Shown one piece after another: positions 11,136 through 23,491 of a stretch of DNA of 64,000 bases. Positions within the stretch are counted from its first letter, which is position 1, and each line of letters starts with the position of its first letter. The translations under genes were made by a program, and so were the position numbers. This DNA comes from Atherinomorus stipes (lineage: Eukaryota; Chordata; Actinopteri; Atheriniformes; Atherinidae): positions 248,001-312,000 of the forward strand of contig JALJCO010008708.1 in the NCBI GenBank assembly GCA_023101725.1, given 5' to 3'. The notes under the pieces were generated by a model. It worked only from the letters and a program-made list of their open reading frames with translations, had not been told where the DNA came from and ran no database searches.

Positions 11136-14100
11136 GTGAGTTCAAGGCACTTTTTCCCCGTCGGCTCCCAGACGTTTGAGTGTTTTCCCCTCCGTCCCTC
11201 CCTTCAGCATCGATGACTTCATATCTTTCTTGGAAACGCCGGCTGTGGCTGCAGCGCCGTCTCTGATAACATAAACCACTCGCTCTCTTTCTGTGGGACA
11301 TGTTTTTCCACCGATGAGTCATCGATGATTAGATTAGACTGTTTGGTGGAGTTTGCTCATAAAATTGATGCACATGCTTTCTTACTGTATAAATGCACAT
11401 GCATGACTGTGGGTGAGTTTCTCTGTGGCTCAGTCTGCTAACCCCCCCCTCCCTCCTTGCCCCCCTCCAGGTCGGTGCATCTCCCAGCTGTGTGCAAGCA
11501 TCCTTGAAGATGTTGTACTGTCCCTACTGCTCAGGCCAAGTGGCCCTGAAGCCGTGTCAGAATTACTGCCTGAATGTGATGCGGGGGTGTTTGGCTAACC
11601 AGGCCGACTTGGACACGGAGTGGAACAACTTCCTCGGTAAGCAGAACTTCTTCAGCCGTTATTACTAGGGATGTAACGATATCACCATGTCACGGTACGA
11701 TATTTATCTCGATATTGTGGGGAGGCTCACGATAACAATAATGATGGTATAAAATGCTTTGACGAGTCATAGTTACAATAGTTATCGTCAAATTCAAGGT
11801 TGTGACATTTTGACCTGCCTGAAAAACTTTTGCTGAGGCTGAAATTCAAGTAAAAATCCAACTTATTTATTGAGAAGACAGCTCAGGTACTAGATTAAAT
11901 AAACTCAACCAGGCAATAAAACAGACGATTTACTAAGTAAAAAAAAAAGACCCAGGCACAAAGAAACTGCCTCGTCTTTAGTCGTCAGTAATTTAAAATA
12001 AGTAAGTCCGCCTGTCTGTCAGTGGTCAGTCATATGTCTGAACTTCTACACCAGGGGGGGGGCAACTCCGGTCCTCGAGGGGCATCCTGCTGGTCTTCAG
12101 GGCTTCCCTGCTTCAACACACCACCTGATGTCCAGAACTTGGCTGCACAAGTCTGCTAATTACCCAGTGATTGAAGTCGGGTGTGTTGCAGCAGGAAAAG
12201 TTCTAATACCAGCACCGTGATGTCACAATCAGCTGATCAGATGCTCTTCTGCATCAGCTGCTGCAGGTTAAACGGAGAGTTTTAATGAACAGCTGATCGA
12301 GGTGGTGAATAAATACGAAAATGTGTACAGCACGCGAGGCGTTTGATACACGGACATCACCGCATGCACAGCCCCCCCGGACCAAGTTCGTCATTAAATA
12401 TAAACTCACCAAGTCAACACTGCGATCTCCGCGGCGTCACGGCTGAAGCTTCTCACGCAGGAATAACCGGACAAAACAAACTTTCTTGTTCCTGCGGCCT
12501 CCAGAACAGGAACAAAGTTCTGCTTCTCGTGGAGAATAACAGCTGTTTCCATCTCGTGTATATCCATGCTGTATTCACCTGACCGCCTTTCACCTTGTTT
12601 TTCCTGTGCGTGGGGGCTACGTGTGCTCCCATTGGCTCAAAAGAGCGCACTGGCAGCAAAGGATCATGGTCTATGTAGTTTAGTACGTTACACTATGCAT
12701 AGAGCGGACTGAAAACTATTATTTTTGTCTCAAGAGACGCGCTGTTTCATACCGTGACAAGACCACGACGATATCGCGGCAGTTTACGTCCGGCGATATC
12801 GACAATATCGTTACATCCCTAGTTATTACATTAACCTCACTGAATCCATCCTCTTATAACCTTTTAGGACGCACGATATTGGAATTTTGGCAGATATATG
12901 ACATGATATTTTTAAACTCGTGTGGCCGATAACCGATACCGATGCTAAAGCTAAAGCTAAAATTAGCTGTCATTGCAAAAAGCCGTTTTGTTATCCTCTT
13001 CTGACACTTTGAAAAATAGAGGTGGGAAAAAAATATTGATACACTGAAATGTCACGATATTTTCAAATGCCGATATCAAATTGATATTTAAAAAACGCGG
13101 TATCGATCTGTCGCAAGAGTTTGTGAGTGAAATAGATTGATACTGCGTTTTGAAATGTCAATATGATATCAGCATATGAAAACATTGCACAATTTTTGTG
13201 AATTCTCGTGAGATTTTGTAACAGAATGATGAAATATCGCGAGATTTCGTCCGTAAAATAGATCGATACTGTTTTTAAATATCAATATGATATCAGCATA
13301 TGAAAACATTGCACAATTTTTGTGAATTCTCGTGAGATTTTGTAACAGAATGATGAAATATCGCGGGACTTCGTCCGTAAAATAGATCGATACTGTTTTT
13401 AAATATCAATATGATATCAGCATATGAAAATATTGCAATATTTCAGTGTATTGATATTTTTTCCTACCCCTATTTTTGTTTTTTTTAGACTTTGCAAACA
13501 GCGGGCTGATCGGTTAAATATCGGCGGGGCGGCCGATGTCCGATATTCAGTTTTAAGGCCGATATAGGCCGATACCGATAGGGGGCCAATTATATCGTGC
13601 ATACCTAATAAACTTTATAGCTTCATGCTTTTGATTTGGCAACGAGTACACAAGAAAGTTCAGCTTTTTGTACGATGAATGAATCTAAAATCACCTTTAC
13701 AGTCAGACTGAATTTGACTTTCTTCAAACATTTGAACACACATATACAACTCCTCAATGTTTAAAGGAACAGTACACCCACAGAATGATGGTCCTTCATC
13801 TTCTCCTCATCCTCATGGTGAGCAAGACTCTGGAGCTTTTAATATCTAAAAGAGGGAATAATAAAGAATAAAACATAATAAAAAACACAAAAGAAAAAAA
13901 AACAAAATAAACAACAAACAAAATAAGAAAAAATAAAAAGGAAAAAAAAAAAAGAGAGAGAAAAAAAAAAAAAAAAAAAAACAGTTATTCTTTTGCAGCA
14001 ATTACACATCAATAGAAACACAGTTTTGAATTATATATCACATTTTTTGCCATTGCCATTTGATTTTTTTACATACTGTACCTTTAAAGCAAGAGAGTAA

Positions 14101-17100
14101 AAATCATTTAGTTCAGGGGCCACAACTTGATCTCAGGTAGGCTGAACCAGTAAAATCACAGCATGATAATCAATAAATAATCATAACTCCTAATTTTCCC
14201 TTTTGTTTTAGTGTGAAAAAATGCATCATCATGACATTTTTATTTAATGAAATACACTTTTAGAAAACATTATGAGCAATCTAAAATTTTTAAGAAAAAA
14301 AATTTCCCAACAATATTTTTGCTTCAGTTGCAAATTTACATATATTTATTTATTTATTAAGTTTAAATGTCATGACTTTTTTTTTTTTTTTTAACAAATA
14401 TTAATATTTCATAAAATTGATCAATTTGATCATCTTTGGAAATACATTTTATATGAACATTTTTTTTTTTTAATTTTCATTTTGTTTTTTAAATTTTTTA
14501 TTTTTATTTTTTTTTCCATTTTCTATTATATATCAGTTAATAAATTTTCATTTTGAACGTAAAAGTAATTTAAAATTTTCATATTAACTAAATTAATTCT
14601 GTGGACCTGATGAGACCTTCTGGCGGGCTGGTTTTGGCCGTTTATTTGACAACCAGTCTTCTTCAGACATCAGAGACCAACACATGACAAATTATAGAGA
14701 TTTAGCCATTTTTACATTGTGGTAAACTCAACACTGTTAGATTTAGTTTCAGTAACTTGTCCTACATCCAGTCTAGTTTTGATCCCACAGCTGAATAACT
14801 TGTCATGAGTGATCATAAATCCTCCCGTGTGTTCATGATGAATCAGCGTTTTAACCTGTTCTCATGCATCTTTAACGTAGGATCAGGATTTAACGAGAGC
14901 AAGTATAACAAACGAAAACTGCGTATTGTTAAAGGACATGTACAAACATGTCCGTCGTACTCCAGAATAATGCCAGAGTACAACCTGTACATGTCTGAAT
15001 GAATGCAGCTCCTGTATTGTGCAAACACAGACCCGGATCGCTTCCATACATTCAGGGTGGTGTTCTTTTCCTCTATTCATTACTGTTTGTATTATACGTC
15101 TTGTATAACAAGCATAACTCGGCTTGTAATGCTGGTATCTGTCGTGGCATCTGGTTTCTGTTGCTTCCTCCTCTCACTGCTGTGCACGTGCTTCCACCTC
15201 GTGGTGGCTTTTAGGAACAACAGTCAGAAAACAAATGTGGGAACTAGGGCTGCACGATTCTGGTAAAAATGTGAATCATGATTTTTTCTGCTTAAAATTA
15301 AGATCACGATTCTCTAAAACGATTTTTTTTTCCCCTAAAAGTATTTATTGCACAAATAAACTTTAACAAAACAAACAAAACAACCTATTCAAAAGTTAAT
15401 TCAAAATAAAGCATGTGTTTGCACAAGAGCTTTGTTGGAGCATTTCTTTGGCAGATGCATAGTTGTAGTTCTTAAACATTGGTTAGGGGATGGGGAGGCA
15501 ACGGCAGTGTTGCATTTGAGGGCGCTTGAAAAAATCTGGGAAGAATGGAAACTTATTTGTGATAAGCTCATGATTAAAAATGTTTCAGAATTGTTGTGGG
15601 TAGAATTGAGATCATGTATGTGTGAATTGAGATCACGATCTTTTAACGATTAATTGTGCAGCCCTAGTGGGAACTGAGGTGCTTCTTTTTTGGGTTTTTC
15701 AGATGCTATGCTCAGTCTAGCTGAGAGGCTCGCGGGTCCCTTTAACTTCGAGTCCGTCATGGATCCCATTGATGTCAAGATTTCCGAGGCCATCATGAAC
15801 ATGCAGGAGAACAGCATGCAGGTGTCTCAGAAGGTCGGTATCGTTTCAGTCTTTCTCACCCTTATGCCCTCCTCCGCACATTTTTGGCCATTTTGGTCAC
15901 TTTAAAAAAAAAAATGGTGATAATTTCAGCTGTGTTGCAGCAAGGAGCATTATTTTTGCAGTAACTCTTCTTTTTAGACAAATTTTTTAAAATCCAGAGT
16001 AGGGGTGCACCGATTGCAGTTTTCTGGCCGATCACCGATCTTTAAGAAATCTGACCCGCCGATACCGATTTTTGCCGATACCAATGTTTTTTGAAAACTG
16101 ACAGCAAATATCTTCAAAACACCAATTAAGTTTTATTAACAAACAATACCTGTAGTACAATGCAAACTAGTTTTAACCGCACAACCTACTGTTCTTAAAT
16201 ATAAATGAAAAGTTTCGCATTGCTGTCCAAACTACAAAGATATAATTTCCATTCCTTCAGTCTCATTTTTCACATTATTAAACACAAAACTAGCTCAACT
16301 GGTTGCATTTCAAACTGGCTTTGAGCTTCTTGCTAAAAATAAAGTTCACGACAATATTTTGTATATTTTGCAATGCATATAATAAGGTTTAAGTAATAAA
16401 TAAAATAATCTGCAAGACAAACTAACAAACTTAAACCACCAAAAAGGACTTTAGCGGAAGTAAATACGATCAGTAGATAAGATCGGTTTTACATTTATTG
16501 ATCGGCCGATCCCCCAAAATGAAAGAAATCGGAGCCGATCGATCAGTGCACCCCTAATCCAGAGTCTTTTCCTCTCAAACGTCTTTTGTACTCCGTAGGA
16601 AAGTTTTGCACCTCTGGACGTAATCAGAACAAAAGTGTCCCTCCACAGAGAAACAGTTATAAACTTCTGATACTTTTTTTTTTTTCATAAATAATTTAAA
16701 CAACTGAAGTCCAGCTCAAAACTACCAAACATACAATATTTTTTCGAATTTTTGAACCTGAGAGGGACCTTATAACGTCCCGCATGATTGTTGCTCAACA
16801 ACAGTGATGAACGTAGGGCTGGACAATTAATCGAATTTTAATCGTGATTTCAATTTTGCCTTCTCACAATCATAAAAACACTGTAATCGAAGAAAAACAA
16901 TTAATCCTGAAGTGAGCAGACTGGTGAAGTTACAGGAAGCAAACTGCAGGGAGTATAGAACAGTAATGCATGAAGACTGAATATTCATTTTTATTGCTAT
17001 TATTATTTTAAATAATATTCTTATTTTACTCCTTTACTTGTTTCTAATTTATTTCTGGTTTTGTCTTTTTAAGTTATATTTGAAGTTGAGTTTTGGTGGT

Positions 17101-20100
17101 TCAATAAACACTTTTTTCTGAAAATCAATGAATAATCGTGTATATTAATCGCAATTTCAATATTAGTCAAAATAATCGTGATTATAATTTTTTCCATAAT
17201 CGTCCAGCCCTAGATGAACGGCGCATTAATGACGGAGATTATTGCGATGCGGCACATCAAATTAAACTGCAGCAGCTTGGCTACAAGCAGCACAAACCTT
17301 TTTTAATTGTGTAAAACAACTAAAGTTATATCCAAATAAAATAAAACATGTAAAACATAAATACACAGCACAATAGCAACCGATGTACAACATTTCTGTC
17401 TCCACAGCCGCAACCCCGCATCAGACCCTCACAAATTATACATCAAATTAACGCTGAGACTCTGCAGAATCCAAACATGTACTCCACCATCGTCTAAACC
17501 GAAGCATTACAGAGATAGAAGCCGATAAGCAGCAACAGCAGAAACCGCTCAGACACAAACTACTTTGAAACATTTCTCCTACCTTTGCTGTTTTTCCGTG
17601 AAAACTATTTTTTACCGGTAAATCCACACGGGCAACGCATGAAACACTTTCGGTTTAGCTGCAGGTCTTTAGGACCCAGCAGACAGCTTCACAATCTACC
17701 AATGCAGGTACCAGCCAATACTTCTGCTGGCTCTGATTGGCTGAAAGTCCTGTCAATCTTTCCCACGGGGGTCTAGATACGTTCTACTGGCTCTAACGAA
17801 TTGATTTATGTCTCATTTACCAAAATCAACCAATCCGTTGTGGAGTTATGGGTCTGCGTAACCACAAACGGCAGGTAAGGACGCTGTGAAACAGAAGTCA
17901 TAAAGCTGCAGTTTCACGATGTTTTTGGTGTTTTTTTAAAACATATTTATTATAGAGGAATTATAATAATGTGGCATGTTGGAAAATAACATTGCCAACT
18001 GTGCCAAAGTGGCCATTTTGGAAACCTCGCCTGAACTTTTTGTAAAAATAAACTCTCTGCAGGAACAATGTCAGCATATTTTACTTTGGATTGAAAGAGA
18101 TTAACAGCTTCTGAAGCATCATTTCAGAGAGTTGCTGATGCTGAAAGTGTGTTTTTTTTAAGGCGAGGTTTGAAATTTTGCTGTTCCACCTTCATTTCCT
18201 CTTCATCAGTAACAAATATACTTGTATTTACACATTTCCATAAATCTCACAAGTGTTTTCTTTAATTTGACACCAAATCTATTCAAATAGGCCTCGTGGA
18301 TGCAGAGATGCACATTTTAATTGGAGGATGCAATTTTGAGAGAAATGGGTTTAGGGTTCACAGGGTTGAATATTTGAATGACTGCATCATTCGTTACAAA
18401 AAACCACAAAATCTCAATTATTTTTTAATATAACAAATAATGGTGGGATGGAGCTTTGGTGTTTGATAGACGATCAGATGTGTAAAAGATGAACAAAAAA
18501 CCTGTTTGATTCCATTTGTATTTTTAAAGTAGCATCAGATACAAACGCTCGTGGCCAAATGACAGTTTTTGACACTTCTAAAAGTTTAAAACATTTGATA
18601 CAAGCGTTTAATTTGAAAGAGAAATGGTCATATCTGACATCTTTACAGGATTCCTTCAGATTCAACTGTTTTACCAGGTACATGCAGAAAGTTCTGGCAT
18701 TTTCAAAGTCAGTTTCATTCAAATATTCAAGCCAGCTTTTAAAAGGGTTAAAATTTAAAATAAAAAAAAAAAAGTTTGGTAGTTTTGAGCTGGACTTAAG
18801 TAGTTTAGATGATTTATGAAAGAAAGTAGAAAAAACCTGAGAATTTTATAACATATTTTTGCACAGGGACACTTTAGTCGCGTAGCTTCTGTTGAGGAAA
18901 ACCTTCATCTCCACTGAGTTTGCTCTTCCTCGCTGTCATCCTCCAGGTTTTCCAGGGATGCGGGATGCCCAAACCAAACATGGCCTTCCGTTCCACGCGT
19001 TCGGTGAAAGAAACCGGCTTCACCGGCCGCTTCCGCCCTTACAGTCCGGACGCACGACCCACGACTGCCTTTGGGACCAACTTAGATCGACTGGTAAACA
19101 GAGAGCACGACAGATCCGCTTTGTTTGGTTTGGTTTTGCTTCGTTTTTAACAAACTTTACAAGCAAACATGCAGTGACGACAGAAGAACATCAAAAAGGA
19201 CAGAGATGTACCAAAACCCAGACCAGGGGTCTGCAACCTGCTCCAGGGCCACAAGTGGCTCTTTGGACCTTCCACAATGGCTCTCAATGAGATTAACTAA
19301 AAATGATAAAGACCTGAGTAATATTTAAAAATATAGATGATAACAAAAGCAGGTTTTAGCAGTTTTTCATTAGAATAATTGCACTTAATTTTTACTCGTA
19401 AAAGTAGCAGTGATTTTTTTTTGTCTCCATCTGTTTCTATTCTCATTAGCTGGGAAATTCTGGTCTTCTTCTGCAACACACGGTCTCAAAAGAGCAAAAT
19501 CGCATGAAGGAAAATAGAACTATCCCTGTTTTCTTTGCAAAGGTTTTATTGTATGTTTGGTTTTGTACGGAAGAGGATACGGCCACTGGAGAAAAATAAA
19601 TTATGAGAAACGAGTCAGAAATCTGACTTTTTTTTTCCAGAATATGGCAGAAAAAATAGTTTTTTTTTTCTGAAAAAAGTCAGAATTCTGACTTTAATCT
19701 TTAATTTTTTTCCAGAACATTTTTTTTTTTAAATTGGCGGGAATTTTTTTTCCCAATTTTTGAAAAACATCAGAATTCAGACTTTTTCAGAAATTTGAAA
19801 AAAAAAATCTCCACAATTTTTTTTCCTATTTTGTTTAAATGTTCTGGGAATAGTTATTCCCAGAACATAAAAAAGGGGATTTATTTTTTCACATTCTGTA
19901 AAACGTTAGAGTTAAGACTTTTTCAGAAATAAAAATAAAAAAAAATGACCTGAATTTTTTTCTATTTCTTTTTTTAATGTTCTAGGAAAAAAAGTCAGAA
20001 TTCTGACTTTTTTCCAGATTATTTAAGAAAAAATAGAGGAGTTTTTTTTTTCTGAAAAAGTCAGAATTCTGACTTTCATCTTTAATTTTTTTTTTAATTG

Positions 20101-23100
20101 GCTGAATACCCCCCCCCCCCCCCCCCCCCCCCCCCCCATTTTTAAAAAACCTTAGAATTCAGACTTTTTCAGAAATTTGAAGAAAAAAAATTCTGACTTT
20201 CTTCCAGAACATTAAAAAAAATAGGGGGGATTTTTTATTTTTTTCTGAAAAATGTTAGAATTCAGATTGTTTCAGAAATAAAAATAAAAAAAAATCTCCC
20301 GATTTTTTTATTTTCTTTTTTCTTTTTAATGTTCTAGGGGAAAAAAAGTCAGAATTCTGACTTTAATTGCAGCATTTTTTTTTTCTTCATTGGCCCTAAT
20401 CCTCTTCTGTAGTTTTGTTCTCCAAAAAGGTCGAAATAAAACTGGTTCTTTAAAAATGGCAATAAATTGAATACAATAAGTATTTATCAAACATTATAAG
20501 TTGTTTTTTTAAAAAGGGCCAAGAAATATTTGCGGCTCTGGACGACTTTTATTTAGTTGGGTTGAGCCAAAAATTTGCTCTTCAGACTGTAAAGGTTGCA
20601 GACCCCTGACCTAGAATGAAAAGATAACAGATATCCGATACTGACCAACTCTGATATTCTGATATCTTCGGTTAAAGTACAGTTCTGATATCAGGAGTAC
20701 TCAGTTGTTTTTGTCCTTTTTAATGGAAGAACATTTTTATTTATTAAATTGATTAAAGGTTTTTCATTTCTGGGATCATTTACATGTTTCTGTTATGGAT
20801 CATGTTGGTCTTTAAAGGTCTTTAAAAGGTCTTAAATTTAACTTGCTGAAACCTGTAAGAACCCTGAACTGGGGTCTCTCGTCCTCTGAGAGGATTTTAG
20901 CCAATGATGAATAAATTTGTCCAAATTATGTTGATGGGAGTTAGTTTTTCCATGTAAATTTCCATAATAGTTTCATCCATTCCTTCTTTTTTCGTCTCCC
21001 ACTCTCTTGCCGTAGCTTATTACCGGCTGCGTCGCTGTATTGATCAGTAATTGCCGGCGTGATCTTTGAAATGCGGCAGAGATTTGGACAGAAGCATCAT
21101 TGTGTTCTTCTGCTTTCCCGTTTTTCTGTTGCTTTTTTTAACGCGATCTTTGTCTCTGGGCTGTGTAGACGACTGACGTGAAGAAGAGGCTAAAACATGC
21201 AAAGAAGTTCTGGTCGACGTTGCCTGAGACCGTGTGCGTGGGCGAGAGGACGGCGCCCGGCGACGAGTGCTGGAACGGCACGGCAAAAAGCAGGTAAGAC
21301 CGACGCGGGAAGCAGGTTTGCTGCGTCCGACTGACTCTGTGTTCAAATAAAGTTATTCACGCGTGAAATTTACACGGAAAGTCGGTGTACAGACGCGAAT
21401 ACGCATCATTTAGTAGATTTTTATAACCTAAACAGAACATTGCAGTTTCTGTTTGCGCGTTCGTGCGAGTTCACGACACCACGGAGGCCGCGGCGTTCAG
21501 CACCTACTCTGCCGATAATACAAGCGTAGAAGAAGAAATTCTGTTTATATTGTGCTAAGAGCGAACGAGCTGCAGACAAACACAAGAGGGGTTGATGTTG
21601 ATTTATTTATAGGGCTGGGAAAAATATCGATACACTGAAATATAGATATTAAAAATTGCTGTACTGATATATTTTACCAACAAAATCCAGCGAGATTACG
21701 TGACTGAAATGAGATTTCGTCAGTAAAATAGATCAATACCACATTTTTAAATATCGATGTATCTGCATATGAAAATTTTTCAGTGTGTGATATTTTTTCC
21801 AGCCCTATTTATTTATTTTTTTGGAAGGTGTCAAGTTTATATGAGTTCACATGTAAAGTTTGACAGACTTCAGATTTAAAATTCCTTTTCAGTCATTCTT
21901 TTCTTTACTACACGAGCTTCTTTCAGGTTTTCATGTTTACAGAATTTAACACCTCCACTGTAATAAAGCACAAGGTTTTCTTTTAACCATTGATCCAACA
22001 ACTGAGCAGGATTAACGTAATTTCGGGCAGTTGGGAAGCCAGACTCTTCGTCCCAAGCAGATCCACAATGATGTAAAAACATTAAAAATGTCGGACACAG
22101 ACTTCTCGTGTGAAGTTGATTAAACAAAAAAAGCATTGCCCGCATGTAATTTAGGATAAGATAAATGTCATTTTTAATTTGACCTGTTAATTCTTATTAA
22201 ATGACTAAAATATGCGTCCTTGATTTAAAAATGTGTTCTGCTGAGCAGTTTCATTTCCTACAAATGAAAAACCTCTGCAACCTTTGGTTTTCATTATATG
22301 ACTTAAATACTGAATGATCACTTAAGACTAGGGATGCACGATATTGGAATTTTGGCCGATATCAGACATGACGATATTTTAAAACTCGTGACCGATAACC
22401 GATATCGATATTAAAGCTTAAAAAAATAAGCAGTCGTTGCAAATAGCAGGTTTGTTTTCCGTTTCCAACACTTGGAAAAATAGGGGTGGGAAAAAATATC
22501 GATACACTGAAATGTCACAAAATTTTCATATGCCGATATCAAATTGATATTTAAAAACGTGGTATCGATCTATTTTACTGACAAAATCATGCGAGATTTA
22601 GTGAATTCTTAAATGTTAATGTATCAGTGTCAGTATTTGAAAATATTGTGAAATTTTTGTTAGTTCTTGCGAGATTTCGTGAGTAAAATCGATCCATGCT
22701 GTTTTTTAAATATCAATATGATATCAGCATATAAAAATATAGCAATATTTCAGTGTATTGATATTTTTTCCCACCCTATTTTTTTTAGACTTTACAAACA
22801 GCGGGCTGATCGGTTAAATATCGGTGGGGCGGCCGATGTCCGATATTCAGTTTTAAGGCCGATACTGATGGGGGCCGATTATATTGTGCATCCCTACTTA
22901 AGACCACTGTTATGACTACAAAGACATTTCTGTACCTTCATGGTCCATTTTTGTACCTTATCAAGCTGTATGAGTTAATAAAGTACAATTAAACCAATTA
23001 AAGATGATGAATAAAAGTCAATAAAATAGAGATTATGACAACAATCAAAGATGCTAATAATAAATGAATAATTATTATTGAAATATTAGGCCAAACACAT

Positions 23101-23444
23101 ATATAATTATACATATAATTATTACTATGATTATTATGAAAATCATAATATAATAACTATAATTATACTACTGTTTAGAAGTACTGCTATTTATAGTTAT
23201 TGTACAAGCTACACACATGTTTCAATGCTGCAGGTACCCTTAGGGTTGGAATGGTACGAATGTGTACTTTATATTACTTTGGATCCTTTTTCATAGTATA
23301 TAGGTACTTCTGGCCTCATAAAGACCAATATTGTACTTTTGAGAGAATATTTGTAACAAATGTACCTGCAGGTACCGAAATGATCCTGTCTCGTACCTCT
23401 GTTTTTGAGAGTGTGTACTATTCCTTTCACCTGACTGATGTGAC

Positions 23445-23491
<47 letters not shown>

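Noticed and set aside
21876..22145. Minus-strand 89-codon open frame in a glypican intron
   Set aside because: No recognised family and no neighbouring exons; only weakly protein-like.
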